Below are positions 17,802-26,960 of a DNA stretch of 64,000 nucleotides, in pieces. This stretch comes from Ochrobactrum quorumnocens (GTDB taxonomy: Bacteria > Pseudomonadota > Alphaproteobacteria > Rhizobiales > Rhizobiaceae), in contig NZ_CP022605.1 of the NCBI RefSeq assembly GCF_002278035.1, positions 186,001 through 250,000 on the forward strand, given 5' to 3'. The notes under the pieces are model-generated. The model was not told the origin of the DNA and did no database searches. It worked only from the letters and a program-made list of their open reading frames with translations. Positions within the stretch are counted from its first letter, which is position 1. Each line of letters begins with the position of its first letter. A program made the position numbers and the translations under genes.

Positions 17802-18490
17802 TTTGGATCACAGAAACGATAGCCGATGCCTCGGACCGCAGAGAAAAAACCAATCTGACCCAGCTCTTCCAGCTTCCGCCTGAGATTGGAGATATGCGTG
17901 TCTACAGTTCGGGCGAGTGCATCGCTTTCTGGCAAACAGGCGTCGAGAATATCGGCACGTTCAAAGGCATGCGTCGGGCGGCGTATCATGTAAGCAAGAA
18001 TTCGAAATTCACTTAAGGTGAGCTGTAAGGTCACGCGCCTTTCTCCCTGATATACGAAAGCCGAGTACGCCTTGAAATCGACCTCGAAATTACCAAAGCG
18101 TCGAACTGTTTCGTGCTGTGCTCCGTTCGTTCTGCGAAGCACTGCCTTTACGCGTGCAACGACCTCCTGCGGATTGAAAGGCTTCACGATATAATCATCA
18201 GCCCCAAGACGTAGCCCACTCAGCCGATCCAGATCTTCCGCCAATGCGGTTATCATAATCACAGGTGTATTCTCAGTCTGCCGCAAACGACCAAGCACTG
18301 CAAATCCATCCAGTTTCGGAAGGCGTACGTCCAGTAGAACAAGATCGGGCGATAGGTGGGCATGATGTTGAAGCGCCGTTTCACCATCAGCAGCGCGAAC
18401 GGTCCGGTATCCTTCCCGCTCCAGGTAAGCGCTGAGAATTTGTGCGATCTCCGGCTCATCCTCTACGATCAGAACGAGACTGTTTTCCAC
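17798..18490 (-). CDS. OmpR-family response regulator
   Basis: 230 residues: receiver domain with D11/E12, phosphorylation site D54 and K103, then a winged-helix DNA-binding domain ending VRGIGYRF. It is cotranscribed with the sensor kinase (4-bp overlap) and divergent from the PAP2 gene across about 207 bp. It is expected to bind promoters once phosphorylated by its partner; targets are not evident from sequence. Confidence 0.92.
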   Translation of the reverse strand: MENSLVLIVEDEPEIAQILSAYLEREGYRTVRAADGETALQHHAHLSPDLVLLDVRLPKLDGFAVLGRLRQTENTPVIMITALAEDLDRLSGLRLGADDYIVKPFNPQEVVARVKAVLRRTNGAQHETVRRFGNFEVDFKAYSAFVYQGERRVTLQLTLSEFRILAYMIRRPTHAFERADILDACLPESDALARTVDTHISNLRRKLEELGQIGFFSAVRGIGYRFCDPK

Positions 18491-18697
18491 CCTGGGCTCC
18501 GAAATTCTTTATTTTCTTCTGCTTAAACTTTGCTGCGTCGGTCGGAGTTATGCCGGAGAAAAGACCAACGCGCAATTTCCAAACAATAGATAAGCAGACA
18601 TGCTGCTGTAGTTTAACACGGTGCAGATATGCTCTCCATCGTTTCTTGACAATCGGGGTTCAAATCGCGGCCATGTTAATTTTGCAAGGCTATCGAA

Positions 18698-19462
18698 ATG
18701 CGAAACACAGTTTCCAGCCCAAGCGATGCCCCTTATCGGGTGGACTACACCAACAGCATTTGGTTTTCAGGGTGGACTGCGCCCGCTGTCAGCTTTCTCC
18801 TGATATCAAGTTTGATTTTTATTATGTTCCCTACGCTTGATTTAGCAGTCACTCGTATTTTCGCAAACGGTCGCAGCTTTCCACTATCCGAGAGCCCAAT
18901 TCTCCTCTCAATACGCGATGCGAACCGTCGCGCCATGATTTATCTGCTTGTTCTGATGACTATCATGATCATTCTTTATGCGGTTAAACCGCGAAAATTT
19001 GAGCTTTTTCCACCTCACAAGGCTTTCTTTGTCATTCTATCTTTTCTCATCGGGCCATTTCTTACAGTACAGTTTCTCAAAAACTTTTTTGCTCGTGCGC
19101 GGCCACGTAGTCTGCTTGAATTTGGGGGCTCTGCGGACTTTACACCTGTTTGGCAATACGCTGCTCAATGCAGCCGCAATTGCTCCTTTCCGTCAGGCGA
19201 AGCCGCGACAGCCTCGGCAACACTTTCAGTGATTATACTAATACCCGCAAAATGGCGTCCGATTGCAGTTGCGGTTATTACACCGGTTTTGCTCTTTGCG
19301 TCGTTTAATCGCGTAATGTTTGGCGCCCATTTTCTCTCGGACGTTACCATCGCATGGGGGCTTATGTGGTGCCTGATGATTTGGCTTTGGCGACGAATTT
19401 CTCAAAATGCTCAAAACATAGATTATCTGATTGAGAACATAGGGCGTGCATTAATTAAATGA
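18698..19462 (+). CDS. PAP2-family membrane lipid phosphatase, LpxE-like
   Basis: 254-residue multi-spanning inner-membrane protein with the three acid-phosphatase motifs: KNFFARARP at 128-136, CSFPSGEA at 162-169, and R205...H211...D215. The second motif has Glu in place of the usual His (SGEA, not SGHA), a variant I associate with LpxE-type lipid phosphatases that remove phosphate from lipid A or phosphatidylglycerophosphate at the periplasmic face. AAGG precedes the ATG. Divergence from a two-component system suggests regulated envelope remodelling. Substrate is inference. Confidence 0.82.
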   Translation: MRNTVSSPSDAPYRVDYTNSIWFSGWTAPAVSFLLISSLIFIMFPTLDLAVTRIFANGRSFPLSESPILLSIRDANRRAMIYLLVLMTIMIILYAVKPRKFELFPPHKAFFVILSFLIGPFLTVQFLKNFFARARPRSLLEFGGSADFTPVWQYAAQCSRNCSFPSGEAATASATLSVIILIPAKWRPIAVAVITPVLLFASFNRVMFGAHFLSDVTIAWGLMWCLMIWLWRRISQNAQNIDYLIENIGRALIK

Positions 19463-19486
19463 CGACACCTAGAGTATCCGTCTTGA

Positions 19487-20350
19487 TCAAGCCATTTTTG
19501 GTGCCCAACAGCGATGCGCTTTTAGGCGTGCATTTGCTAGCACGATGAGCTTTCGCATGACGGCTGTAATGGCGACCTTTGGCGGTTTTCCCTTTGCTCT
19601 GAGCTGATCGTATTTGGCTTTGAGGTCAGGATTGAAACGGGTAGCTCCCAGAGCAGGCATGTAAAGGACCCGTCGGATATTGGCGCGGCCACCGGCTATA
19701 AAGGTCTGGCCGCGCCATTTGCCCGACTGCCTCGTCATTGGGGCCAGCCCGGCAAGGGCTGCGGCCTGATTGGTTTCAAGTCTCCCCAGTTCTGGCATGT
19801 CTATGATCAAGGAGAAGGCAATGATTGTCGAGAAACCTGGTATGGACGTGAGGATAGAAAAATTTGCAGCCAATTGTGCATCCACTTGAATGATCGCTAT
19901 GATTTCTGCTTCTATTGCTTGCATCTGGCGCTCAATCTGCTTGAGCCTTTCCGCATTCTGGCGCTTGAGCAGAGGAATGGAAAACGCCTTGGCGCGGTTC
20001 TTCGCTGCGGTGCGATCTTTGACCAGAGCCGCGCGTGCCAAGTGCAAGTCTTTGAGATCATTGTGGATGGGGCTTGGCACCGGACGTGGTGACAGTTTCA
20101 GCAATGAGCCCATTTTCGCCAGCATTGCAGCGTCAACCTTGTCGGTCTTTGCAAGCGTGCCCATGCCTTCAAACATGCGTCGAGCCCTGCGTGGATTAAC
20201 TTTGACCTGCGGAAGATTGGCTGCAGCCAACGCCCTGTCTGTATTAGCCCTGTCCTGCTCGCAACATAGAACAGAGCACAGCGGAAAAGATTCATCGAAG
20301 ACTGGACTGATGTGATGGCACCAATTGCCGGTCGCAAAGCCTGTTGATAG
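19487..20350 (-). pseudogene. IS110-family transposase remnant, N-terminus missing
   Basis: The C-terminal two thirds of an IS110-type transposase: LAKTDKVDAAMLAKMG, a coiled-coil stretch, then the transposase_20 region (SIPGFSTIIAFSLI and LAGLAPMTRQSGKWRGQTFIAGGR-type segment). The frame is open back to a stop at 20351, but the catalytic DEDD first motif at the N-terminus is absent and no good start precedes the homologous part. A dead fragment; no terminal repeats found. It ends 24 bp after the PAP2 gene. Confidence 0.75.
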
Positions 20351-20414
20351 TTATCATGTTTAAAGTGCGTTTGTGCAGGGGATCGTTAAACTACACCGAC
20401 GCAAATCGATCGCT

Positions 20415-20798
20415 TCATTTTTTCGGTGAATAAATAACCTTAACCGGAGCGTCATGCTTGTAGGTTGCAGCGGAAGGTCCGTACTTCGCATTGAAGCTCG
20501 GGTGCCACGCTCTCAGCTCCGTATCAGACATCCACTTAATTTCCAACTGATCGGCAGGCGCAAATCCGTAAAATTGCACCAGAGCATTTGTGGCCGATTG
20601 GCACTTTTCCGATGTGCCGGATTTAAGAATAGAAACCTGCGTCGTTTCCGCCCATGTCAGAGACCCGTTTTGCGGACATTTGCGAACTTCAACGTGATAT
20701 TGTCCGCTCGGGGAAGGCAGGTTAGCAACAACTTTGTTCGGGCCGCATCCTACCGCATAAACAGACAGAAAAATCAGAACCGCGACCTGGCTTTTCAT
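20415..20798 (-). CDS. Small hypothetical lipoprotein
   Basis: 127 residues. The N-terminus has a short signal sequence with lipobox YAVGC (Cys18), so it should be lipid-anchored in the envelope. The mature part starts with a low-complexity GPNKVV...PSPSGQYHVEVRKC segment; two further cysteines (in VRKC and SEKC) could form a disulfide. No family recognised. It sits alone between an IS110 remnant and a gene fragment; codon usage looks native. Confidence 0.65.
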   Translation of the reverse strand: MKSQVAVLIFLSVYAVGCGPNKVVANLPSPSGQYHVEVRKCPQNGSLTWAETTQVSILKSGTSEKCQSATNALVQFYGFAPADQLEIKWMSDTELRAWHPSFNAKYGPSAATYKHDAPVKVIYSPKK

Positions 20799-21016
20799 TT
20801 GTCTATCTTTCTCTTCAGCAGCTCATTCGGCTTATGGCCGCTTGACTATTGTGTGGGTTTCTACATCCCGTTAAACACAAAAGATTGCTGATGGCTATAA
20901 GTATTGCATTTTCTGGATAATATATAACCCTAGATGACCGAAACGATTAACAGGTGGCCTGTATCCGCGTCAGCCGAAAACCAGAAGCCTTATGAAGGAC
21001 ATTATTCCAAAGATAA

Positions 21017-21337
21017 TACAGCGGCTACCCTGGATGCTCACTTGCTTCGAAGGGCCGAAGACCGGCATTCTATTTCGCTATCGACAAACGTCCCCATGAA
21101 AACCAACCAGGTTGCGCGGGAAGGATCGAAGGCGAAGGAACAGCGCTGACAGTACCGAATGGAGGCTTTAATGCAAAAGCCAAAGAATCTGTTCAAAACA
21201 AGCGCTATCGTGAAATCGGTATACAGTTTCTGGATGAGTACACAATGGAACTGCAAGAGGTTGGCGGATGCTCATATTACCATGGCGCATCTTGCGGCTT
21301 TAACGGGGTCGTGGAACTCGACGCTAGTGGCATTTAA
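21017..21337 (+). pseudogene. Open frame without start, probable gene fragment
   Basis: A 106-codon open frame bounded upstream by a stop at 21014, with no ATG or GTG placed to start it. Its residues look protein-like: FYFAIDKRPHENQPGCAG, then GEGTALTVPNGGFNAKAKES, ending CSYYHGASCGFNGVVELDASGI. Four cysteines near the ends of the visible part suggest an exported disulfide protein. Most likely the 3' part of a frameshifted or truncated lipoprotein-like gene. Family unknown. Confidence 0.4.
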
Positions 21338-21483
21338 ATTTGAGCCGAAAATCTTCAGATAAAAAGCAAGGCTGGATTAATCACAGTTTTGCTATAAAAG
21401 TCATATGAAACACAACTCATCAGATTGGCTCATGGCGCGCCATTCATCACGACCGCCGCGCCAACTTTCAGATTACCCTACAA

Positions 21484-23586
21484 CTATTTCGAGGCCTCCT
21501 TATGCAAATCCGCCAGTTCTCCAACGATAGCCGCTGCTTCATTTTGCAGAACGTCTTTTGTACTTTTGCGCGCTTTTTCTAAGGCAATTTCAGCGCTCAA
21601 ACTCCGCTCGTTAGACTGTAGACCATCGTCCTTATCCGCATCAACTTCATCATTGTTCTTACCGCGCGCCTTAAGGCGATTTGCTTCAGCAAATATCTCA
21701 TCGCGACGTGTGGCTTCATTGAGAGATATGATTGTCTTTTCGCGCTGTGCCTTCAAGGCAGCGATGTCCTCCAAAAAACGCTGAAATTCAGATTTATTCT
21801 TTACTCGGCTATCATGCCGTTCTTGCAGCTGTAAGATCGTCGCCGCCATATCGCCAAACGACTTGTATTTCGCGGCCTTCACCTGGCTCCACGGCAGGGC
21901 GTTATCGAAGCTAGATTCACCAGTGGTCTTGATATTAAACGTACCGGGAAGATTGATATCAGGCGTCACGCCACGTAGCTGCGTAGTGCCGCCATTTATT
22001 CGGAAAAACTGCGCAACCGTCAACTTCAATTCGCCGAATTTCGCTTCTGGATTCTGAACTACTTCATCAAGATTTATAACGGTTTGCACCGTTCCTTTAC
22101 CGAAACTAGGCTCACCGATAATCACCCCTCGTGCGTAATCCTGAACCGCTGCAGCAAAAATCTCAGACGCCGATGCTGATCCACGATTTATGAGAACTCC
22201 TAGCGGACCATTCCAGATCGGAGTCGGAAGATCATCACTCTCTATTTTCACTTCACCTTTTGCATTGCGCTGCTGAACGACAGGCCCTTTGCCAACAAAT
22301 AGGCCGGTGAGATCTATCGCTTCGGTCAATGACCCTCCCCCATTATAGCGAAGGTCAATGAGGACGCCATCAACTTTATCTTGCTTCAGTTCCGCTACCA
22401 GTTTAGCGACATCGCGGCTGGCGCTTCGATAATTCATGTCACCTTTTCGACGAGCTTCAATATCCTCATAAAATGCAGGAAGAGTGATTACGCCTATCTT
22501 TCGCGTCGTAGTTCTATCGTTTACCGAAATGATGGTCTTCTGGGCTGCTTGTTTTTCGAGGCTGATCTTGTCGCGAACCAGGCTGATAATGTGATGTGCC
22601 CCATCTGGTCCCGCGTCCGCCGGCAAAATATCCAGACGCACACTCGACCCTTTGGCACCGCGTATCAGTTGAACGACCTCATCAAGACGCAGTCCGACCA
22701 CTTCTTTTATTGGACCGTTTTCATCTTGACCAACCCCAACGATACGATCTCCAACTGCAAGCTTTCCTGAGGATTGAGCGGGGCCACCAGCCACCAGTTC
22801 GCGGATAGTCGTGTAATCATCGCGTTCCTGTAAGACAGCACCGATACCCACAAGGGAAAGTTTCATAGCGATGTCAAACTCTGCCGAAGCATTCGCACCA
22901 AAATAGTCGGTATGGGGATCGACGGATGTCGTATATGCTGCCATGAATATTTGGAAAACATCGTCGGACTTCGACTTATATGCACGCGCGAGCGTGTTCT
23001 CATAGCGCTTGTCCAGCGTCTCGCGAATTGTGGCATCGTCCTTGCCAGCAAGTTTCAGACGCAGCCAGTCGTTTTTGACGCGTTTGCGCCATAAATCGTT
23101 GCGGTCCTTGTCTGATTGTGGCCAAACAGCCTTATCGCGAACAATCGGGTAGTCTTCCTGAACACTGAAGTCGAATGTTTGATTAAGCAGACTACGTGCA
23201 TAAGTCATCCGGTCAACAACACGCTGCCCATAAATATTGAAAATGGCAAACGGAATGCTCAGGTCTTCCTGGTTGATGGCATCGTCAATTTCTGTGCTGC
23301 TGGTCTTGAAGCTATCTATATCAGACCGTAAGAAAATCAGCCGGTCAGGATCAAGGGAATCGATATAGCGATTCATGATCTTGACTGACAGAGTATCATC
23401 CAACGCAACCGGCTTGTAATGGAACCGCGAAAGAAACTCTGCCGTCAAACGTGCGGCTTGAACCTGCTGCGTCAACGGCTTTAGATCTGGCGGAGGGCCT
23501 GCTTCAAAAGCGTGTGAGGGAGACGCAATAATTGCAAGGAAAAGAAAGAGAAAAACAAACTTCTTGCGTAACAACTTGCACCCCAT
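21484..23586 (-). CDS. prc: Tail-specific carboxy-terminal protease
   Basis: 700 residues, full length for Prc/Tsp. Signal peptide about 1-26 (SPSHA|FE), N-terminal TSP domain (about 35-230), PDZ domain (about 240-320), S41 protease domain with the dyad S472 (GSASASEIF) and K497 (GEPSFGKGTV), and a charged DUF3340-type C-terminus (EFQRFLEDIAALKAQREKTI). It trims or degrades periplasmic proteins by their C-termini, including peptidoglycan enzymes in other bacteria, and in Brucella relatives is linked to envelope integrity. Monocistronic here; the site before the ATG is weak (GAGAAA). Confidence 0.93.
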   Translation of the reverse strand: MGCKLLRKKFVFLFLFLAIIASPSHAFEAGPPPDLKPLTQQVQAARLTAEFLSRFHYKPVALDDTLSVKIMNRYIDSLDPDRLIFLRSDIDSFKTSSTEIDDAINQEDLSIPFAIFNIYGQRVVDRMTYARSLLNQTFDFSVQEDYPIVRDKAVWPQSDKDRNDLWRKRVKNDWLRLKLAGKDDATIRETLDKRYENTLARAYKSKSDDVFQIFMAAYTTSVDPHTDYFGANASAEFDIAMKLSLVGIGAVLQERDDYTTIRELVAGGPAQSSGKLAVGDRIVGVGQDENGPIKEVVGLRLDEVVQLIRGAKGSSVRLDILPADAGPDGAHHIISLVRDKISLEKQAAQKTIISVNDRTTTRKIGVITLPAFYEDIEARRKGDMNYRSASRDVAKLVAELKQDKVDGVLIDLRYNGGGSLTEAIDLTGLFVGKGPVVQQRNAKGEVKIESDDLPTPIWNGPLGVLINRGSASASEIFAAAVQDYARGVIIGEPSFGKGTVQTVINLDEVVQNPEAKFGELKLTVAQFFRINGGTTQLRGVTPDINLPGTFNIKTTGESSFDNALPWSQVKAAKYKSFGDMAATILQLQERHDSRVKNKSEFQRFLEDIAALKAQREKTIISLNEATRRDEIFAEANRLKARGKNNDEVDADKDDGLQSNERSLSAEIALEKARKSTKDVLQNEAAAIVGELADLHKEASK

Positions 23587-23754
23587 TTTCTCGAAGCAGA
23601 ATATTCAAACCATAATTTATGTGAAACAATTATGGTCTTTTAGCAACCATTCGCGTTCTTATTGACCACTGAGATTACGAACCTTGCCAAAATAGCGCTG
23701 AAGGTGCCGTCATTTTCCAGTCGAAATAGAAAGTCCGGGCGGTGCCCGGACCAG

Positions 23755-24804
23755 TTAGACGTTCACCACCTGCGGTAGCGGCTGGTCCACGCTCATCGCA
23801 TGATCGAGAACGCGCTGGAGATTTGCAGCGTGCCGGAAGTTCGGCTCCAGCCCCACACCATCGGCGACCGATCGAGCAAAACGCTGATAGTTCGTTTCGA
23901 CCGGGCTCACTTCGATCTCACGCCAAACCGGAGTCTCGATATCTGCTCCAATAGAGCCACGGAGGGTCGAGTCTGCGGGCGTATGAATGACTTCAAGGGC
24001 ACCTTTGTCGCCGTGAATGCGTAAACGCAATTCATTGAGATGCCCAGTTGCCCAGCGGCTGGCATGTATCACACCCAGTGCACCATTCGAATATTCTGCC
24101 ATCATCACAAAACTGTCATTCGCATCAAGCACATATTCGCCGATGTGATTATTGTCGGCCTTATCGAAAGTTTTTAGTCGTGCCGATGCGCGCTCGACGT
24201 CGCTGCCAATTGCATAAGATGCAAAATCAAGAATATGAATGCCAACATCGCCAAGCACTCCGTTGGAGCCATGGCGCGTGGAAAGCCTCCAAAGCCACTT
24301 GCTCTCGGTTTTCCAATCGCCCCATGTTTTCGACACCAGCCAGCTCTGCAGGTACGAAGCCTCGAAGTGTCGCACCTGACCAATCTCGCCCGACATCACG
24401 ATCTCTCGCGCCTTTTGCAACGGGGCGACATTGCGATAAGTGAGATTGACCATACTGATGACGCCTGCCTGCTCGGCGGCTTCGGCCATTTCACTGGCCT
24501 TTTCGTAACTTTCGGCAAGCGGCTTTTCGCAGAAGATGTGCTTACCTGCACCAATGAGCGCCATTGATGTTGGATGGTGGATCGCATCTGGCGTCACATT
24601 TGCAACAGCATCGAAGCGGTTCCATTCAAGAGCATCTTCAAGCCGCGTGAAGCGATTGTGTATGTCGTGATTTTCTGAGAAAGCGTCAACGCGTTCCGCT
24701 GAAACATCACACGCTGCAACCACTTCGACACCATCAATGGCTTTGAAAGCCTCAGCATGGTTCTTCGCCATGCCGCCAGTTCCAAGGATAAGAAGACGCA
24801 TCAT
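23755..24804 (-). CDS. thuB: Gfo/Idh/MocA-family oxidoreductase, ThuB-like
   Basis: 349 residues with an N-terminal Rossmann fold (LILGTGGMAKNHAEAF) and the family hallmark FCEKPLA near residue 94. Two consecutive ATGs (24804 and 24801) follow AGGTGC; either may be used. It starts 5 bp after the ThuA stop. In Sinorhizobium ThuA and ThuB are a conserved pair that converts disaccharides such as trehalose to 3-keto derivatives. The transporter genes thuEFGK of that system are not in this window, so the pair may serve another 3-keto-sugar route. Confidence 0.85.
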   Translation of the reverse strand: MMRLLILGTGGMAKNHAEAFKAIDGVEVVAACDVSAERVDAFSENHDIHNRFTRLEDALEWNRFDAVANVTPDAIHHPTSMALIGAGKHIFCEKPLAESYEKASEMAEAAEQAGVISMVNLTYRNVAPLQKAREIVMSGEIGQVRHFEASYLQSWLVSKTWGDWKTESKWLWRLSTRHGSNGVLGDVGIHILDFASYAIGSDVERASARLKTFDKADNNHIGEYVLDANDSFVMMAEYSNGALGVIHASRWATGHLNELRLRIHGDKGALEVIHTPADSTLRGSIGADIETPVWREIEVSPVETNYQRFARSVADGVGLEPNFRHAANLQRVLDHAMSVDQPLPQVVNV

Positions 24805-24809
24805 GCACC

Positions 24810-25595
24810 TCAACGATAACCGGCTTCGCCCGCCTTATGAAGTTTAGGCCCCCGCTCTACAACTGGCTCCAAAGCCTGGTCTACGGGAACATTTGGCGCT
24901 GTGTGAATACCAGTCCAGGCGGGCCGGGAATTATAAGCCCATTTGACAGAGTTGCGGAGTACAGTCTGCACATTCGCGTCGTGATAGGTCGGATAGGTTT
25001 CGTGACCGGGACGGAAATAGAAGATATTACCTGCACCGCGGCGCCATGTCAGACCGGAGCGAAATACCTCGCCGCCCGCAAACCATGAGATAAATACGGT
25101 TTCGAGCGGTTCAGGGACTGAAAATTGCTCGCCATACATTTCTTCGTTCTCAAGCACAAAATTCTCATCAAGACCTTGTGCAATCGGATGACCTCGGTTC
25201 ACGATCCAAACCCGTTCACGTTCGCCTGCTTCACGCCATTTCAATGCACAGGGCGTACCCATCAACCGTTTGAAAATTTTGGAAAAATGCCCTGAGTGAA
25301 GGACTATCAGCCCCATTCCCTCAAAAACGCGTCTGGCCACGCGCTCAACAACTTCATCTTTTACACCACCATGATCTTTGTGCCCCCACCAGACCAATAC
25401 ATCCGTGTTGGCAAGGCGTTCCTCTGTCAGACCGTGCTCTGGTTCCTGCAAGGTGGCTGTGGTGGCTTCAATATTGTTATCAGCATTCAGCGCACCTGCA
25501 ATCGTGTTGTGCATTCCATTCGGATAAACAGCACGAACGATTTCATTAATCTGCTCGTGAACATTTTCACCCCAGACGATAGTGCGTATAGACAC
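24810..25595 (-). CDS. thuA: ThuA-domain trehalose-utilisation protein
   Basis: 261 residues covering one ThuA (PF06283) domain of glutamine-amidotransferase-like fold: [48 protein letters not shown] and [17 protein letters not shown]. The start is a GTG at 25595 with AAGGAG upstream; frame continues 34 codons further without a site. Cytoplasmic, paired with ThuB and divergent from a LacI-like gene. The natural substrate is not proved by sequence. Confidence 0.88.
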   Translation of the reverse strand: MSIRTIVWGENVHEQINEIVRAVYPNGMHNTIAGALNADNNIEATTATLQEPEHGLTEERLANTDVLVWWGHKDHGGVKDEVVERVARRVFEGMGLIVLHSGHFSKIFKRLMGTPCALKWREAGERERVWIVNRGHPIAQGLDENFVLENEEMYGEQFSVPEPLETVFISWFAGGEVFRSGLTWRRGAGNIFYFRPGHETYPTYHDANVQTVLRNSVKWAYNSRPAWTGIHTAPNVPVDQALEPVVERGPKLHKAGEAGYR

Positions 25596-25720
25596 GAGTA
25601 TTCTCCTTAATTGTGGCCTGTGAGCCCTTGTTTGGATTGAACGATGGGGATGTAAGTGCCTATTGATAAAACCAATGCCCGAAGGCAATTGTTCCAAAAA
25701 ACGATCTTTTTATTGGAAGG

Positions 25721-26632
25721 GTGGCTCTACCGAATGTCAACGCTGTACGACTTGTAACAGGTCGCACAGGCGCTATTGGCGTTGTGATGCGGCGTAATAG
25801 TGAGTTTCACTTCGCTGAGTTCATGCGCGGTATGGCTGAAAGGCTCAGTCAAGATGAGGTGGATATCCTGGTCAGCCCGATTGCAAATAACGGCACGGAA
25901 GATGAAGTGGAATTTTTCCAGCGCCTTGCCACCAGCCGACGCGTCGACGCTATAATCATAACCTCACCCAAACCGAATGATGAACGCATTCGCTTGCTAA
26001 ATGAATTAGGCATGCCTTTTCTCGTTCATGGTCGTTCGAAAATCGATATTCCACATGCGTGGCTTGATATCGACAACGAAGGTGCCGTTTATCGTTCTAC
26101 CACCCACCTGCTTGATCTTGGCCATCGTCGTATCGCTATGATCAACGGTCGCCAAGGTTTTACATTCTCACTAGATAGGGACATCGGATACCGTAAAGCT
26201 CTCGAAGAAAACCAGGTTGAATTTGACCCAGATCTCGTCGAACACGGCGATTTCACAGACGAGATCGGCTACCGCTTAGCGAGAAAACTCCTAGAGCGCG
26301 ATTTATGGCCTACAGCATTCGTCGCAGGTGCGATGATGAACGCTTTGGGCATTTATCGAGCGGCCCGTTCTTTCGGTTTAACCATCGGCGGAGATATTTC
26401 CGTCATTGCACATGATGACGTGATTTCATTTCTGAGCGCAGATAATATGGTGCCGTCACTTACAGCAACACGTTCATCAATGCGCGCTGCCGGCAAACGT
26501 TGCGCAGATATGCTCATGGATATCCTTAATGACAAAGCGCCCGCCAATATTCACGAGCTCTGGCCCGTTGAACTAATCTTAAGAGAAACAGCCACTCGAG
26601 TTCCGAAAGATGAGGTCAATTTACGCAACTAG
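25721..26632 (+). pseudogene. LacI-family effector domain lacking its DNA-binding domain
   Basis: 303 residues from a GTG. Homology begins at the very end of the normal hinge (NAVRLVTGRTGAIGVV, about residue 50-60 of an intact LacI protein) and continues complete to the C-terminus (DISVIAHDD..., ELILRETATRVP). The helix-turn-helix of about 55 residues is absent. Only 125 bp separate this start from thuA, too little for it, and no HTH is readable in other frames. Its place matches a thuR repressor. It may be a pseudogene, or a sugar-binding protein that no longer binds DNA. The effector frame itself is undamaged. Confidence 0.7.
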
Positions 26633-26730
26633 AGCGTATTGCGCAAAGTATGAAATGGTTTCCGGACAAGATGCGCGTTAACACAAACGGTTAGAGCGCT
26701 GATCTCATTCAGTCAATTGAAATGCGCTTT
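26633..26730. repeat. Dispersed intergenic palindromic repeat, copy 2
   Basis: Starts at the stop codon of the LacI-like gene: AGAGCGTATTGCGCAAAGTA, GAAATGGTTTCCGGACAAGA, GCGCGTTAACACAAACGGTT, then GAGCGCTGATC and ATTGAAATGCGCTTT. It has the same order of blocks and orientation as the copy at 1409-1480. The remaining bases to 26960 hold no gene I can support. Confidence 0.55.
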
Positions 26731-26960
26731 CGCGTTTGGAACTGTGAGAAAAGTCACTCACGAAATTCTCGAGTGCGATCGCATACTATCTGTGAGAGCT
26801 TTCTTGTTCGCCAGAAGGCTTACCCCTTTTACGAACAACCGTTCTGACCTGAGCCCTTCAATTCCCTCACTACATGGGGTAAGGAATTTGATTCTTCGTT
26901 GAACCATTTGGGACGGCAACCGTTATGAGAGTGCATGACACGTTCACAGGGTGACCTAAA

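Noticed and set aside
24837..26632. A complete thuEFGKAB trehalose operon
   Set aside because: Only thuA, thuB and the HTH-less LacI-like gene are present; no thu transporter genes lie in the window, and the importers at 2304-6722 and 8532-12143 are 13 kb or more away with polyol-type context.
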